A DNA stretch of 64,000 nucleotides from Sipunculus nudus (taxonomy: Eukaryota > Annelida > Sipuncula > Golfingiida > Sipunculidae): the NCBI GenBank assembly GCA_026874595.1, contig CM049315.1, forward strand, positions 9,837,664 to 9,901,663, written 5' to 3'. Position 1 is the stretch's first letter. Each line of letters opens with the position of its first letter. Shown piece by piece: positions 30,244-41,258 of this stretch. Under the pieces are notes generated by a model that saw only the letters and a list, made by a program, of their open reading frames with translations, was not told where the DNA came from and did no database searches. The translations under genes and the position numbers were made by a program.

Positions 30244-30723
30244 CGACTCGCTCACTGACCACCGTACCGTGCGGACGTGCCAGTGAGACTCTCCAGCCAC
30301 CAGCCTCCAGCATCCTTTGTGATACCTGACACTAATTAAGAAGATCACCAGACCATCTCCAATTAGCACCGTGTTAGCTCAGTCAGTGAAACTTACACAT
30401 TGTGTTAAGTCTGACTGGGCCGGCCGGCGCCACCCAAACAGTCCTTCTTAGGACTAACAAGTATCATCAACAACACATAGAGAAACAACAACTTAAAGAC
30501 AAAGACTACAAGATCAAACAAGATACAGACGCCAAATACAGATTCAAGACACAGAAACAAGATAGACATACACAAACACAGTAAAGTAAGTGAAATTACA
30601 TACGCGCATGCACTCTGAGACCAGAAACAAGTAAGTGACGCTAACGCTACTAAACTCATAAACACCTAATTAGGATTAAAATAAAACACAAACAAAAGCG
30701 GGGGCCAATCTGCTACTAGCAAT

Positions 30724-32466
30724 ATGGCCGCCCGCACTGGAACTAAACCAACAATGATCCCAGCAGTGGATTTTATGGATACATGTAGGGCCAAAGTAAA
30801 CAAAGGAAAAATGACAAAACAGGATACAACAAAACCAAAACTAAAGAAAGACCCCAAGAAAAAACAAGCTGAAAACCAAACACACAAAGAAAACAAAAAA
30901 ACACAAAATGTCGAGGAAAATACACAATCACTGATAGATCTCCTAAGGGAGACTATCGCCACACAAAAACAAGAATTAGCCGAACAGAGAGACTTAATCA
31001 GGCACATGACTAATGAAATAAAAGAGATGAGAAAAATCATAAGTGAACAAAACAAAAACAAATCAGAAAACACTCCAATGACAAATCAAACACAGCAGGT
31101 TAGCACCAACAACACAGAAAAACCCCAAAACCCTGAACAAAACACTGACCCACAAAACATGGACAAAATCAACAAAAAAAATCTGGACAAAAAAACAACT
31201 CAAGAACAACCAAAACAAAACAAAACATATCACCCGATAGACGAAAAACAAACCACAAACACACCAAAACTACAAAGCTGTGAAGCAGCACTACAAACCC
31301 TTGATAGGGATTTAAACACAACAAACAGGAAACCCGCATACACAAACCCATCAGCGAGAAGACAACTCAAACTAGCGGACACAACACCCATCCAAACTCA
31401 AGTTCAAATGTTAACAAATAGCACAAAACCCACAGCATCACCAAAAAGGAAAATGTCACCCACAAACGACACCACAAGTCCCACACAACCACCAAAATCA
31501 AACAAAAAACCAAAAAAATCGACCTCCCCATACACCCAACAGCAACCAAACAAACAAAACACAAACCCACAACCGACCAACGGAAATCAAAACACAACAG
31601 ATGACACCAACATGGACACTCTCCCAGCACTACAAGTAACAGAAACTACAACAAACAAACTGATCAACAAGACAAACACCAAAAAACAAACAAAGGGAGT
31701 CATTAAAGGAATCCCAGACGAAATGACCGCACAACAAATCACAGAAGAACTCACAGCCCTAGGAGTAACAGAAGCACACAGACTAGGCAAAAGTAAAGTT
31801 ATAAAACTTACCTTTGCAACCACCCAACAATATAAAACAGCACAACAAACAAACATCAGACTAGGACACAAAACATACAAAATGACTGAATACCAAGAGT
31901 TGAGTGAAGTAGCTCAGTGCTACAATTGCCAAAGATTTGGCCACTCAGCAAAAAAATGTAACTTACAGCCCCGGTGTCTCCGTTGTGGCACACAAGGACA
32001 CACACTAAAAGACTGCGACAAACCAAAACAGAGCGCAAAATGCGCAAACTGCAATGGGCAGCACATAGCCAGCTACAAGTCCTGTCCCATTTACAAAAAG
32101 GCAAACTCGGACTACAGAATAAACGAAAAACTTAACAAAGAAAAAACAAACAAAATCCCACTCCTCCCCGCCCCAGCCCCAAGCCGCCCTGCATGGGGTA
32201 ACAACACAATAAAAAACACACCACAATTAAACACACAGGAAAATAACAGGGAAATACAAGCAACAAAAAACTTAACCTACTTGGCCTTCGCTATGACAGA
32301 ATTACTGCCCGAAAAATCACTAGCAGAAATCTGCAATATCCTAGCAGTAGGACACCGACAAGCCTACCACTTCACAGTGCATCCACGCACTGTTGAAGCA
32401 AATATAATGAAAACTAAACAAAATAACAGTCTTTACAGACAGGAATTTCCTGCCTTATCCCGCTGA
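30724..32466 (+). CDS. LINE ORF1: nucleic-acid-binding Gag-like protein
   Basis: 580 residues from the ATG at 30,724. The N-terminal ~300 residues are low complexity (Lys, Asn, Gln, Thr, Pro) with a predicted helical stretch near residues 60-115 (LIDLLRETIATQKQELAEQRDLIRHM in parts). A PRE_C2HC-like region precedes zinc knuckles CYNCQRFGHSAKKC (~399-412), CLRCGTQGHTLKDC and CANCNGQHIASYKSC, the arrangement of jockey/I/R1-type ORF1 proteins. It coats LINE RNA and accompanies ORF2 protein to the target. The stop is TGA at 32,464. The frame is intact. Confidence 0.88.
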   Translation: MAARTGTKPTMIPAVDFMDTCRAKVNKGKMTKQDTTKPKLKKDPKKKQAENQTHKENKKTQNVEENTQSLIDLLRETIATQKQELAEQRDLIRHMTNEIKEMRKIISEQNKNKSENTPMTNQTQQVSTNNTEKPQNPEQNTDPQNMDKINKKNLDKKTTQEQPKQNKTYHPIDEKQTTNTPKLQSCEAALQTLDRDLNTTNRKPAYTNPSARRQLKLADTTPIQTQVQMLTNSTKPTASPKRKMSPTNDTTSPTQPPKSNKKPKKSTSPYTQQQPNKQNTNPQPTNGNQNTTDDTNMDTLPALQVTETTTNKLINKTNTKKQTKGVIKGIPDEMTAQQITEELTALGVTEAHRLGKSKVIKLTFATTQQYKTAQQTNIRLGHKTYKMTEYQELSEVAQCYNCQRFGHSAKKCNLQPRCLRCGTQGHTLKDCDKPKQSAKCANCNGQHIASYKSCPIYKKANSDYRINEKLNKEKTNKIPLLPAPAPSRPAWGNNTIKNTPQLNTQENNREIQATKNLTYLAFAMTELLPEKSLAEICNILAVGHRQAYHFTVHPRTVEANIMKTKQNNSLYRQEFPALSR

Positions 32467-35336
32467 AACAACCCAAAAAAATAGCATTCAATATTGTAAA
32501 TAATAATATAGATAACACTAGCCCCCCAACTAACACCCCAAACGACAAACTCAAGATCATTCACATTAACACAAACAGTCTCACCACCAAAAAACAAAGT
32601 TTATTAAATTATTTAACAAGAAACAACATACAAATTGCTCTGATAACAGAAACAAAACTCAAACCAGGCACCCATTTCTCGATGGGACCCTATGACTTAA
32701 TCAGAGCAGACAGAAAAACAGGAGCCGGAGGGGGCACGGCCATTTGTATAGACAGACAACTAAACTATACTATAAACAAATGGTTCGGGCATTTTAAAGC
32801 AGAAGCTCTCTCCGTGCGCATAAACAACGAACAAAACACAACCTCCCCCCTAGATATAATAGTTTATTACAATCCGCCACAAAACAAATTACAACCGCAA
32901 ATATTCAAAAAAATCAGAAATAACAGTAAAAACTACATAATCCTCGGAGACCTGAACGCCCCTCATGAAAATTACGGAGCGCGATACACAAACGAGTCTG
33001 GGAGGATATTAATGAATGAACTCTCAGACGGTAATTTAATACTATTAAATGACGAAAACCCGACTTACTTTAACACCGCAAACGGAGCGTGGAATATACT
33101 AGACCTCGCTCTAGCCACGCCAGAATTAGCTTTAAGTTCTGAATATTATGTGGGAGAGGATATAGGTTCAGATCATCTCCCAATCCATTTAGATATAAAC
33201 TGGGCACCACAGGTCGCGCCCCCCAAAAAATTCAGAGACCTGAAAAACGCAGACTGGAGAAAATTCCAAAAATACACGGACGAAAAAATGACCGATCCTG
33301 ACGAGGCGGATGTTATTACCCACCTCCAGATCGATAACCTGACATACGAGATGACCCAGTCCATCACCGAAGCTATTAATATAGTAGCGCCCGAAAAAAT
33401 AAATAAAAATAGAAACTGGTGGCACTTCACGCCCAGAATCAGGGAACTTGTAAAACTGCGTCGCCGAGTCCGAAATTATCAAAAACGGACCCGCACGGCC
33501 GAAGCGAACCATCTATATAATAGAATAAATAAACTAACACAAAAAGCTATCCTAGAACAAAAACGCACACAATGGACAGACTACATAAATAGCTTAGATG
33601 ATAAAACAAACACAAAACAATTTTGGAACAAATTCAAACAATATTCAAACACAAGAACAAATCCCAGCACAGGGCAATCCCAACCACTGCTAAAACCCGA
33701 CGGCTCTGTAGCCGAAACCCCACAAAGCAAAGCAGATTTATTCGCGAACACCCTGGAAAAAATACACACAACACCAGAAGATGAAGATTTTAATGAAGAA
33801 CTCTATGATACAGTTACTGAAACTATAGAAAACAACCCGATTTTATTCAAACCATTACAAACACAAATAAATGAAACAGATGATAATAACCCCGCAGTCA
33901 GGCCCGTTGCGCTAATTGAAATAAAACGCGCACTTAAAACAGCCAAGGGAAAATCAGCCCCAGGCGCAGACAACATCAACTACGTAATATTAAAAAAACT
34001 CCCCGACACCTGTTTAGAAAGAATAGCGAAATTATACACACTCTGCATTAACTGGGGATACTTCCCAGACGACTGGAAAAAAGCCGTAGTCACAATGATT
34101 CCAAAACCCGGCAAAACACAAGACAAACCAACAAATTTCAGACCTATCAGCTTACTCCCCTGCATAGGAAAATTATTTGAAAAAATCCTAAAAAATAGGA
34201 TAACCACGTTTTTGGACAACCGACCTCCCGAATTGGGGGGCCCATTTTTTAACCAAGATCAGTCCGGGTTCAGAGCGGGCAGATCCACCACCGACCACAT
34301 CCTCCGACTTAGCCAATCAATAACCACAGGTTTTAAACGGAGTCAATATACCCTGGCCACATTCCTCGATGTGGAAAAGGCTTTTGACTCCGTATGGTCC
34401 GACGGAATCAGATACAAAATAATGAAATCCCATCTACCAAATAAAATAATCAGACTAATTTCATCCTTTTTACACAACAGGACACTTAGAGTAAAAGTTA
34501 AAGGGACCCTATCACAGGAAATAACTCTTAAAGCAGGGACCCCCCAGGGCTCTGTTCTCAGCCCTCTACTATACATAATGTATGTAAATGACATCCCCAA
34601 ATCAGGACAACAACTATGCGTATCACAATACGCTGACGACATCGCCATCTGGTCGACCGACACGAACCCAAAATACTCCAGAAATAAAGTACAGGCCCAA
34701 TTACAAAGAATAGAAGATTGGTGCGACGACTGGAGAGTCCGCTTAAACCCCTCAAAAACACAAACTGTTTTATTCACAAAAGCTAAAAAACCCAAATATT
34801 TCGAGCCCCTAGAATTATTAGGAGAGGACCTCAAAGAACACAAAGAGGCAAAATTTCTAGGTGTAACATTCGACTCAAGAGCCACCTGGAAACCACACAT
34901 CGAAAATATAATCCAAAGAATGTGGAACAGAGTAAATATTCTAAAAGCTCTGTGCTACAAACATGACGGACCGAAAACAGAAACGGCCAGCTACCTGTAC
35001 AAACAATGGATCCGCCCTATAGGCACATATGGGTCCATTGCGTTCCTAGGCGCAGGAAAAACAATGTTAAATAAATTAGAAATCACACAAAATAAAGCAC
35101 TGAGAGCCATTCTCAGAACACACAAACTAAGAAAAACAGACGAATTAAGAGAAAAAACAAACACCCCCAAAATCACTGAATATTTAAAAGAACAAGCAAC
35201 AAACTCCTATGAAAGAATAAAAGAACTGGACACAATAAAACTACTTAAATATCAACACGATTACACACAACCAAAAAACAATATAAAAATAAAGTCCCCT
35301 CTAGATTACATTCTAGAAGGACAAAATCAACAATAA
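32463..35336 (+). CDS. LINE ORF2: endonuclease and reverse transcriptase
   Basis: The open frame runs from 32,427 to 35,336. The first ATG is only at 32,682, which would remove the start of the endonuclease (KIIHINTNSL at ~32,544), so initiation probably lies upstream. A CTG at 32,463 overlaps the ORF1 stop (CTGA) and is the start used here. The endonuclease has ETKL, the GDLNA block and SDHLPI (~33,169). The RT has FRPISLLPC (~34,138), GFRAGRSTTDHI, FLDVEKAFDSVW, GTPQGSVLSPLL and the catalytic YADD at 34,629-34,640, then FLGVTFD. No RNase H is seen, as is usual for the jockey clade. It nicks DNA and copies LINE RNA at the nick. It appears intact. Confidence 0.9.
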   Translation: MKQPKKIAFNIVNNNIDNTSPPTNTPNDKLKIIHINTNSLTTKKQSLLNYLTRNNIQIALITETKLKPGTHFSMGPYDLIRADRKTGAGGGTAICIDRQLNYTINKWFGHFKAEALSVRINNEQNTTSPLDIIVYYNPPQNKLQPQIFKKIRNNSKNYIILGDLNAPHENYGARYTNESGRILMNELSDGNLILLNDENPTYFNTANGAWNILDLALATPELALSSEYYVGEDIGSDHLPIHLDINWAPQVAPPKKFRDLKNADWRKFQKYTDEKMTDPDEADVITHLQIDNLTYEMTQSITEAINIVAPEKINKNRNWWHFTPRIRELVKLRRRVRNYQKRTRTAEANHLYNRINKLTQKAILEQKRTQWTDYINSLDDKTNTKQFWNKFKQYSNTRTNPSTGQSQPLLKPDGSVAETPQSKADLFANTLEKIHTTPEDEDFNEELYDTVTETIENNPILFKPLQTQINETDDNNPAVRPVALIEIKRALKTAKGKSAPGADNINYVILKKLPDTCLERIAKLYTLCINWGYFPDDWKKAVVTMIPKPGKTQDKPTNFRPISLLPCIGKLFEKILKNRITTFLDNRPPELGGPFFNQDQSGFRAGRSTTDHILRLSQSITTGFKRSQYTLATFLDVEKAFDSVWSDGIRYKIMKSHLPNKIIRLISSFLHNRTLRVKVKGTLSQEITLKAGTPQGSVLSPLLYIMYVNDIPKSGQQLCVSQYADDIAIWSTDTNPKYSRNKVQAQLQRIEDWCDDWRVRLNPSKTQTVLFTKAKKPKYFEPLELLGEDLKEHKEAKFLGVTFDSRATWKPHIENIIQRMWNRVNILKALCYKHDGPKTETASYLYKQWIRPIGTYGSIAFLGAGKTMLNKLEITQNKALRAILRTHKLRKTDELREKTNTPKITEYLKEQATNSYERIKELDTIKLLKYQHDYTQPKNNIKIKSPLDYILEGQNQQ

Positions 35337-36481
35337 CATAGTAAATAATTAATAAAACAAATAAACTATATATTAAACATCCAAAAAACTACACCAACAA
35401 GTCTTCTCAACGGATACACACAACACAGAACCCAACACTCACAAAAACAAGAGGTCAGCAATATGGGTCGCGACCCCGCACCTGTAAACCGACCTGACCT
35501 CCATTCAACACACCCCGACCTTCGAGCAACAGGGGGATCGAATCTGCAGAGGTAAATTAGACCCCTGCAGCTGGCATCCCCTAATTTGCATACAAGGTCT
35601 CCACAATCAATTAAGCACAACTAAGGCCCGTATCCATTTCACCCCCAAAATTAACCAACCTATTATTCCCCAAAACCCAAAATTATAGCGAAAACCTAAA
35701 GAACTTTCTAAAATCTTCCACTCCCCCAAATTTCTAAATTAAAAACCAAATATTAACGAGTTTACATAAGGTTCAAAACTAAAGAAAAATCACTCCCCGA
35801 CCCTCCAAAATTTATAAGCGAAACAACGCCCCGCACCAACTCTAGCAACCAAATTAACAAACTAGAAAATAAAATACAACCCCAATTCCCTCAAAACCCA
35901 CAGAACCCGCCCTAGACTTAAACATTAAGAAGTTTCGGCAAATAAAAATAGAAATTTTGGAAAAAAATTAATGCCAAAATCAGTAAAAACCGGCCCGACC
36001 ATCAACTAAGCATCGGATCCTAGCTACGGCGGGAACAATGCTTATCCCGCTGCAGCTGGCATCCCCTGTTTGGTAAACAACACGCATTAAACATCAATTA
36101 ACAGGTCAGGCCAAGGCACTAGGTAGGGGCCGCAACCTACATTAATTGACCCCTAAGACATCCCATCCCTCCACACAAATTAGTTACTGAACATCGGCCC
36201 GTACAAATTTCAGGAACAAAATTTACGCACTTAAAATAGTAATAGAAACTCCAAATTAACAGGACACACTAAACTTTATCCATTCCCGAGTTTCACGAAA
36301 TTACGTCGAAAAATAATAAAAATCATAAGAAATATCAGGCCCAAAAAATTAGAAAAAACACCCAGACCATCAATCAAACATCGGATCCTAGCTGCGGCGG
36401 GTACACAACTTACCCCGCTGCAGCTGGCATCCCCTGTTTTACATACTACAAAACACAATAATCAACCAACAGGTCAAGCCA
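35337..36481 (+). repeat. LINE tail: ~370-490-bp satellite-like units, first part
   Basis: The block 'ctgcagctggcatcccct' recurs at 35,564, 36,050 and 36,416, and again at 38,653 after the nested element. It is preceded by 'catcggatcctagct.cggcggg' and followed by 'caggtca.gcca.ggca', 'gggccgc.acctacattaattgaccc' and 'cggcccgtacaaa.ttt.aggaac'. After removing the insertion the unit spacings are about 487, 366 and 383 bp. No coding potential. Confidence 0.7.
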
Positions 36482-38322
36482 CAGTCGTGTTAGCGTTCCT
36501 ACACAGTAGACGTGTTTTACGACATAGAAATACAGCATTGCTGCAGTTTTCGCCTTGCCCGTGTGAGTGTTGGCTTAGTATGGACAACCCCACGGGCCTC
36601 ATCGTAGACGGGATAGACCGTACAGTACTGGACAACAAGTTTGTTTTATACAAACTTCTGAGACAGACGTTCCCGGACATACGTTTCGATGCGGCCACTA
36701 GAACCAGAAATTCGTTGTACATACACCCAACTGAGAAACAGCATGTACCTCGTCTTAGAAACAAAACAGAATGGATATCTACACTGGAATTTAAACAAGT
36801 ACACAATATTCGGCCCACAGCGCATAGACCAAAAAAACGGATTCGAATTCAGCCTACAAAGGAATTTCCCATAGTAGTACGGGGAATTTCACCTGAAACA
36901 TCAGAAAACGATCTACTAACAACTATTCAGGAAGAATATCCTTCAGCTATCAAAGTAATACGCTTGAAAAACTCCATGACCAAACGACCAACACACAGGG
37001 TGAAAATTATTCTCACCGACCCAGCCGTGTCCAGTGAAGCGTTGCGGAGCGGATTAAAACTGGCATACAACTACTTCTCTACGGAACCATACCACAACAT
37101 TGAAGTCCCCTTTTGTGGCAAGTGCAGTGAATGGGGTCACCACTCGCGCACTTGCGTAAACAACAATAGATGCTACAAATGCGGCAGCAGTGATCATCAG
37201 ACAAGAGATTGTACTGAAGCCAAGCCAAGATGCTACAACTGCCGGGGAAGTCATGCGAGCGCATACAAGGGGTGCGCCGTCTACCGGCAGTTACGTAAAC
37301 AACTCCTGAGGACTAATACCACAGTTAACCACACAACAGACGGTACAACTGATCAACCACCTACGCCCACCCAGTCACCAGTCACACCCAGAACAAAATC
37401 CACAACCCAAGCAATGGAAGTTGATCTGCCATTTACAACCACGGATACCAAGGCTATCCAGACTGATCAACCCGTTAAGCTCAAGCCAAAGATGACGCAA
37501 ACAGCACCACAAACCTCCAGAACAAAGGCAACCATGACGGAACCCATGGATAAATCGACCAAAACTAAGAAAACACAAACAGAAAAAGAAGAGATACCTG
37601 CCAAGATGTCTACAGAGACCAACACAAAAACCTATACTCCATACCAGATCTTTAGTCTGATCGTCACCTGCATCATGTTGCATGGATGGGATGAGGAAAC
37701 TAGAGAACAGCTCAATGACACAGTCTATAATATTGCAGCATTCCTCAGACTACCATATAACAGTTCAGCCTTTGATATCATCCAGACCACGATAGGAGCA
37801 AGATGGCAACTATGCATGAATTATGCGACAAAAAAAGAATTCTTCCAGAAGAGAGCCAAATTACAAGAAATATTACGGAGAATACAAGACGAAACTACAG
37901 AAAACAACGAACTTACCTCAGTATTCTATGTGGAAACAGAAGATGAAGATGATGAATCCGACGACGAAGAACCTGAGGAGGAATCTGTTGAGAATTCATC
38001 AAATTCGCCAGATGACCACATGGATGAAGATTAGCTAAAAATTTCCACGACTGATCTAAGCATAAACTGAAAAAGAATCTAGCATTGAGAAAATAAAAAA
38101 GAACTTTTTCCGAGTAAAATTGTAAAACAATACAGAGACACCAACTCCATGGCATATACCGAAATCGGCTTCTGCGACGGAACACATTTTATTTCTTATT
38201 TTAGGACTTTAGATGCGGACCTCAAAATTCTAAAATTATAGCTTAAGAGACTGCCGGCGCGAAGGTCAAAGGCCTTCCGTTCCGTGCATGTCTGAAGGGC
38301 TTAAAACAAGATTCGATTCGAT
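36482..38322 (+). mobile_element. ORF1-only (half-LINE) retroelement nested in the LINE tail
   Basis: Flanked by the 13-bp duplication acaggtcaagcca (36,469-36,481 and 38,323-38,335), which splits one tail unit. The 1,841-bp element has a ~100-bp leader, one intact ORF (36,580-38,034) and a 3' end of short ATTCG repeats. There is no endonuclease or RT. The complete-looking 5' end, open ORF and target duplication argue for mobilisation as an ORF1-only unit rather than a 3' deletion in place. It must borrow ORF2 from another LINE. Confidence 0.75.
36580..38034 (+). CDS. ORF1-like zinc-knuckle protein of the half-LINE
   Basis: 484 residues from the ATG at 36,580. It has an RRM-like or PRE-type region (IVVRGISPETSENDLL at ~110 and IKVIRLKN), then zinc knuckles CGKCSEWGHHSRTC, CYKCGSSDHQTRDC and CYNCRGSHASAYKGC in residues ~180-235. 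A Thr/Pro/Lys-rich linker follows, then a short helical domain (~350-430). It ends in a very acidic tail (EDEDDESDDEEPEEES). Its sequence differs clearly from the ORF1 of the host LINE, and its codon use is less A/C-skewed, so it came from another family. A nucleic-acid chaperone role is inferred from the family. Confidence 0.8.
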   Translation: MDNPTGLIVDGIDRTVLDNKFVLYKLLRQTFPDIRFDAATRTRNSLYIHPTEKQHVPRLRNKTEWISTLEFKQVHNIRPTAHRPKKRIRIQPTKEFPIVVRGISPETSENDLLTTIQEEYPSAIKVIRLKNSMTKRPTHRVKIILTDPAVSSEALRSGLKLAYNYFSTEPYHNIEVPFCGKCSEWGHHSRTCVNNNRCYKCGSSDHQTRDCTEAKPRCYNCRGSHASAYKGCAVYRQLRKQLLRTNTTVNHTTDGTTDQPPTPTQSPVTPRTKSTTQAMEVDLPFTTTDTKAIQTDQPVKLKPKMTQTAPQTSRTKATMTEPMDKSTKTKKTQTEKEEIPAKMSTETNTKTYTPYQIFSLIVTCIMLHGWDEETREQLNDTVYNIAAFLRLPYNSSAFDIIQTTIGARWQLCMNYATKKEFFQKRAKLQEILRRIQDETTENNELTSVFYVETEDEDDESDDEEPEEESVENSSNSPDDHMDED

Positions 38323-38335
38323 ACAGGTCAAGCCA

Positions 38336-40890
38336 TGGCACCAGGCCGGGGCCGCGACCTACATTAATTGACCCACGACCCTCGAATACGCCCCATCCTT
38401 TCATACAAACTTTTCATCAAAACTACGGCCCGTACAAAGTTTAGGAACGAAACAAACATACTTGAAATAATAATAGAAACTCGAAATTTACGGAACCCAA
38501 AAAACTCTATCCATACTAAAACCCTACGAAATTTTGAAGAAAATAAATAAATATCTTTAAAACTATTAGGCATAGGAAAATAGAAAAAACACCCCGACCA
38601 TCAATTAATCATCGGATCCTAGCTGCAGAGGAACACAATACCTGTACTCCCCTGCAGCTGGCATCCCCTAATTAACATATCAGCCCCGCCCCCCGACCAA
38701 ACCGACTCCCAAACAATATAACAATAAAAATAAACCACAAAAACCACCCATTTCCTAACAAAACGATAATAAAACCCACACTCAAAATAAAATAAAGCAC
38801 TCGCCCCGACATGACAACAAAGAAAAACCACACACGAACAAAAAACACAACTCTCACAGTAAACAAACCTCACTACACTCGTCCCCCCCCCCCCCCTCCC
38901 AGTACAAACACAAAAATTAGAGAGCATATAAAAGAGCGCAAACCGCCCCCGCCCAAAAACATCCACTTACCAGTCTAGAAAAATACAACCTCCCTAACAC
39001 CTTAAAAACAACAAAACAACATCCTTATATTAAGCTAAAACTTTATTAAAACCCACAACAACATGAATCAAAGACAAAGTGCCCAAACCGGGTCACTACT
39101 ATTGTCTGAGATTTATTCATTACATCTTCAATTGAACAACATACCAAACATCACCAAATATGGGATGAGTAATTCGCAGGCTCGGTCGAGACGCGTTTTA
39201 CCTTCCCACAAAAATAAAAATAAAAACCAAACAGAATAAAAGCAAAAACTACAAGGAACATAGAACAACTAACACTCAGTAATACACAATATTTTAATAA
39301 AGAACAATAATGACATAAATCAAAGACAAAGTGCCCAAACCGGGTCACTACTATTGTCGGAGATTTATTCATAACATCTTCAATTAAACAACACACCTAA
39401 AGTCACCTGATATGGGATGAGTAATTCGCCGGCTCGGACGAGACGCGTTTTACCTTTCCATAAAATAAAAACCAAACAAAATAAAAGCAAAAACTACAAG
39501 GAACACAGAACAATTAATACTCAGCAATACACAATACTTTATTAAAGAACAATAATAACACAAATCGAAGGCAAAGTGCCCAAACCGGGACACTATTATT
39601 GCCGGAGATTAAAACAAGACACAACTCTGGAAAATACATATTCACCGACACAACACCGATCCACTAACCAATACTAATACACCCCCAATTAGAATAGAGC
39701 CATACTAAACCCATGTACAAAAAATGCACCATGCTGTTTTATACACCATTAACTTTTAACAAAAAAAAAAAAAAAAAAAAAAAAAAAGCACAATTCATGT
39801 AAATACACCACCTCACTCATCATTTTTTCATGCACACTAACCCACGTTTTTTATGATTTTTACCGGTTTTTCTCCCTTTTGTTTTTGTATTTTTCACAAT
39901 ATCGACGCAATATCTGGTTATCCGACGCTCATATATAAGGTATAATTATAGATCTTATTAGTAATTTACAGCATCTCCGGCAGACCAGTGGCATGGAAAC
40001 TGAAGCCGGCCACTAGCAAGTGGATGGAAACTGATGCCGCCACTAGCCTCAACTACCCCCGCCCCCTTTTCTCTCAGTCTGCGCTTATATAAAAATACTT
40101 CTTATAAGTATTTCCTATAAAAGTACATGATCGTAAATATTTCTTATAAATATTTATGTGATACTTAATATAAAAGTACAAACTGAGAGCTCCACCGGCC
40201 GGCTAGATTTCTAACTATAAAGATATCTCATATAGATATCTCATTTAGGACAATATAAGGGTAAATGATCATGAGGTATTTTCTTAAAAAATCCCATGTG
40301 ATACTTATAAAATTATAAAGAAATCTACGGCCCCCCCACCCCCACCAAGGACAACTACTACCCCTGACAACCACCAACAGCAGCATCCGACACCGACGCG
40401 CAAGTACTGCGGCAGCCCCCCCCCCCCCCCCACACCACCAGCGGAAGAATAGAGGGCACCCAGACGAGCGCACACCCCATCCGCCCACTGACAGCAACTT
40501 CCAAGACGACTACCCAGACCTACACCGGGACAGCTCCAGACAGACCAGACAAGACCCCCAACAGTTCTTTTTAGGACTACCCCCCCCCCAACAGTCCTAT
40601 TTAGGACTAATCAATCACTGATCGACCTGGCAGCGGACAGACAGACAACTTTAGGTCCGCTGCCTGCCACAAGACCAAGACCCAAGACCAAGCCTCAAGA
40701 CAAGTCAAGACTGGTAGCCCTAGGACAAGCCAAGAGAAGACAAGACCACCCCGACAGCCGGAACCCAAGTCAAGACTAGCAAGACAAGCCAAGAATCCCT
40801 GACAGTGGGCAGACAGACAACTTTAGGCCCACTGCTCGGGGACCAGCTGAAGACCAAGCCAAGACAGCCTGCCCGACCCAAGTCACAGGA
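38336..40890 (+). repeat. LINE tail, second part: satellites and low-complexity DNA
   Basis: 38,336-38,680 completes the interrupted satellite unit. At 39,040-39,610 three copies of a ~250-bp unit share 'caaag.caaagtgcccaaaccggg.cacta' (39,068, 39,322, 39,565). A poly-A run lies at 39,761-39,787. Palindromic AT-rich steps ('cttataagtatttc', 'atataagatatctc') fill 40,080-40,270. C-runs sit at 38,883-38,897 and 40,417-40,430. An AAGACAAG-rich stretch follows to 40,890. No gene. Confidence 0.65.
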
Positions 40891-41258
40891 AGTCCTGCTC
40901 TTCGCGGTAGAGGTTGTTCTGGCGGCGATCTGGGTTTCCCTGCTTGTGTTGGGGTCTCTCTGTTGTGGTGCGCATTCTGCTCGGGGATGTCGCTCGCGAC
41001 CGGGATCGTGGGGGCAGCGGGTTTGCTGATGGTGTCCGTGCGGTGAGTGGCCCGCTCGGGGCTTTGTGGGTGTGGATGATGTAGCTTTCACGGTCACCGG
41101 TGCGGGTGCGTGCTGGTGGCTTTCGCGGCTCCTTGGCTTGGCTTGTGTGGCAATTTTCGACATCAAAATTATAGTCTAAAGAGACAGGCCGGGGCAGTGG
41201 TCCCAGACCACCTCAACCGTGTCTGTCTAGTGACTCAAAATACTAGTTCTATCTATCT
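40891..41258 (+). other. G/T-rich 3' end of the LINE
   Basis: Composition flips from A/C-rich to G/T-rich over the last ~370 bp, ending in (TCTA)n. Two short frames here show no domain. This could be the true 3' end recognised by ORF2 protein, or sequence carried along by read-through. Confidence 0.4.

Larger units (their letters stand above)
30244..41258 (+). mobile_element. Jockey-type LINE with a very long 3' tail
   Basis: Bounded by the 13-bp target duplication agacttgaaatgt (30,231-30,243 and 41,259-41,271) inside the BEL LTR. It has a ~480-bp leader, ORF1 with zinc knuckles, ORF2 with an apurinic endonuclease and reverse transcriptase, a tail of nearly 6 kb, and a short (TCTA)n 3' terminus. 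Subtracting the nested 1.84-kb insertion and its duplication leaves about 9.16 kb, long for a jockey-clade LINE (usually 4-6 kb). The sense strand is strongly A- and C-rich from 30,440 to about 40,890. Both ORFs are open. Confidence 0.85.

Noticed and set aside
30405-32226. Several minus-strand frames opposite LINE ORF1, rich in Phe, Val, Leu and Cys
   Set aside because: These are shadows of the A/C-rich ORF1 read backwards, which gives T/G-rich codons. ORF1 has zinc knuckles on the plus strand.
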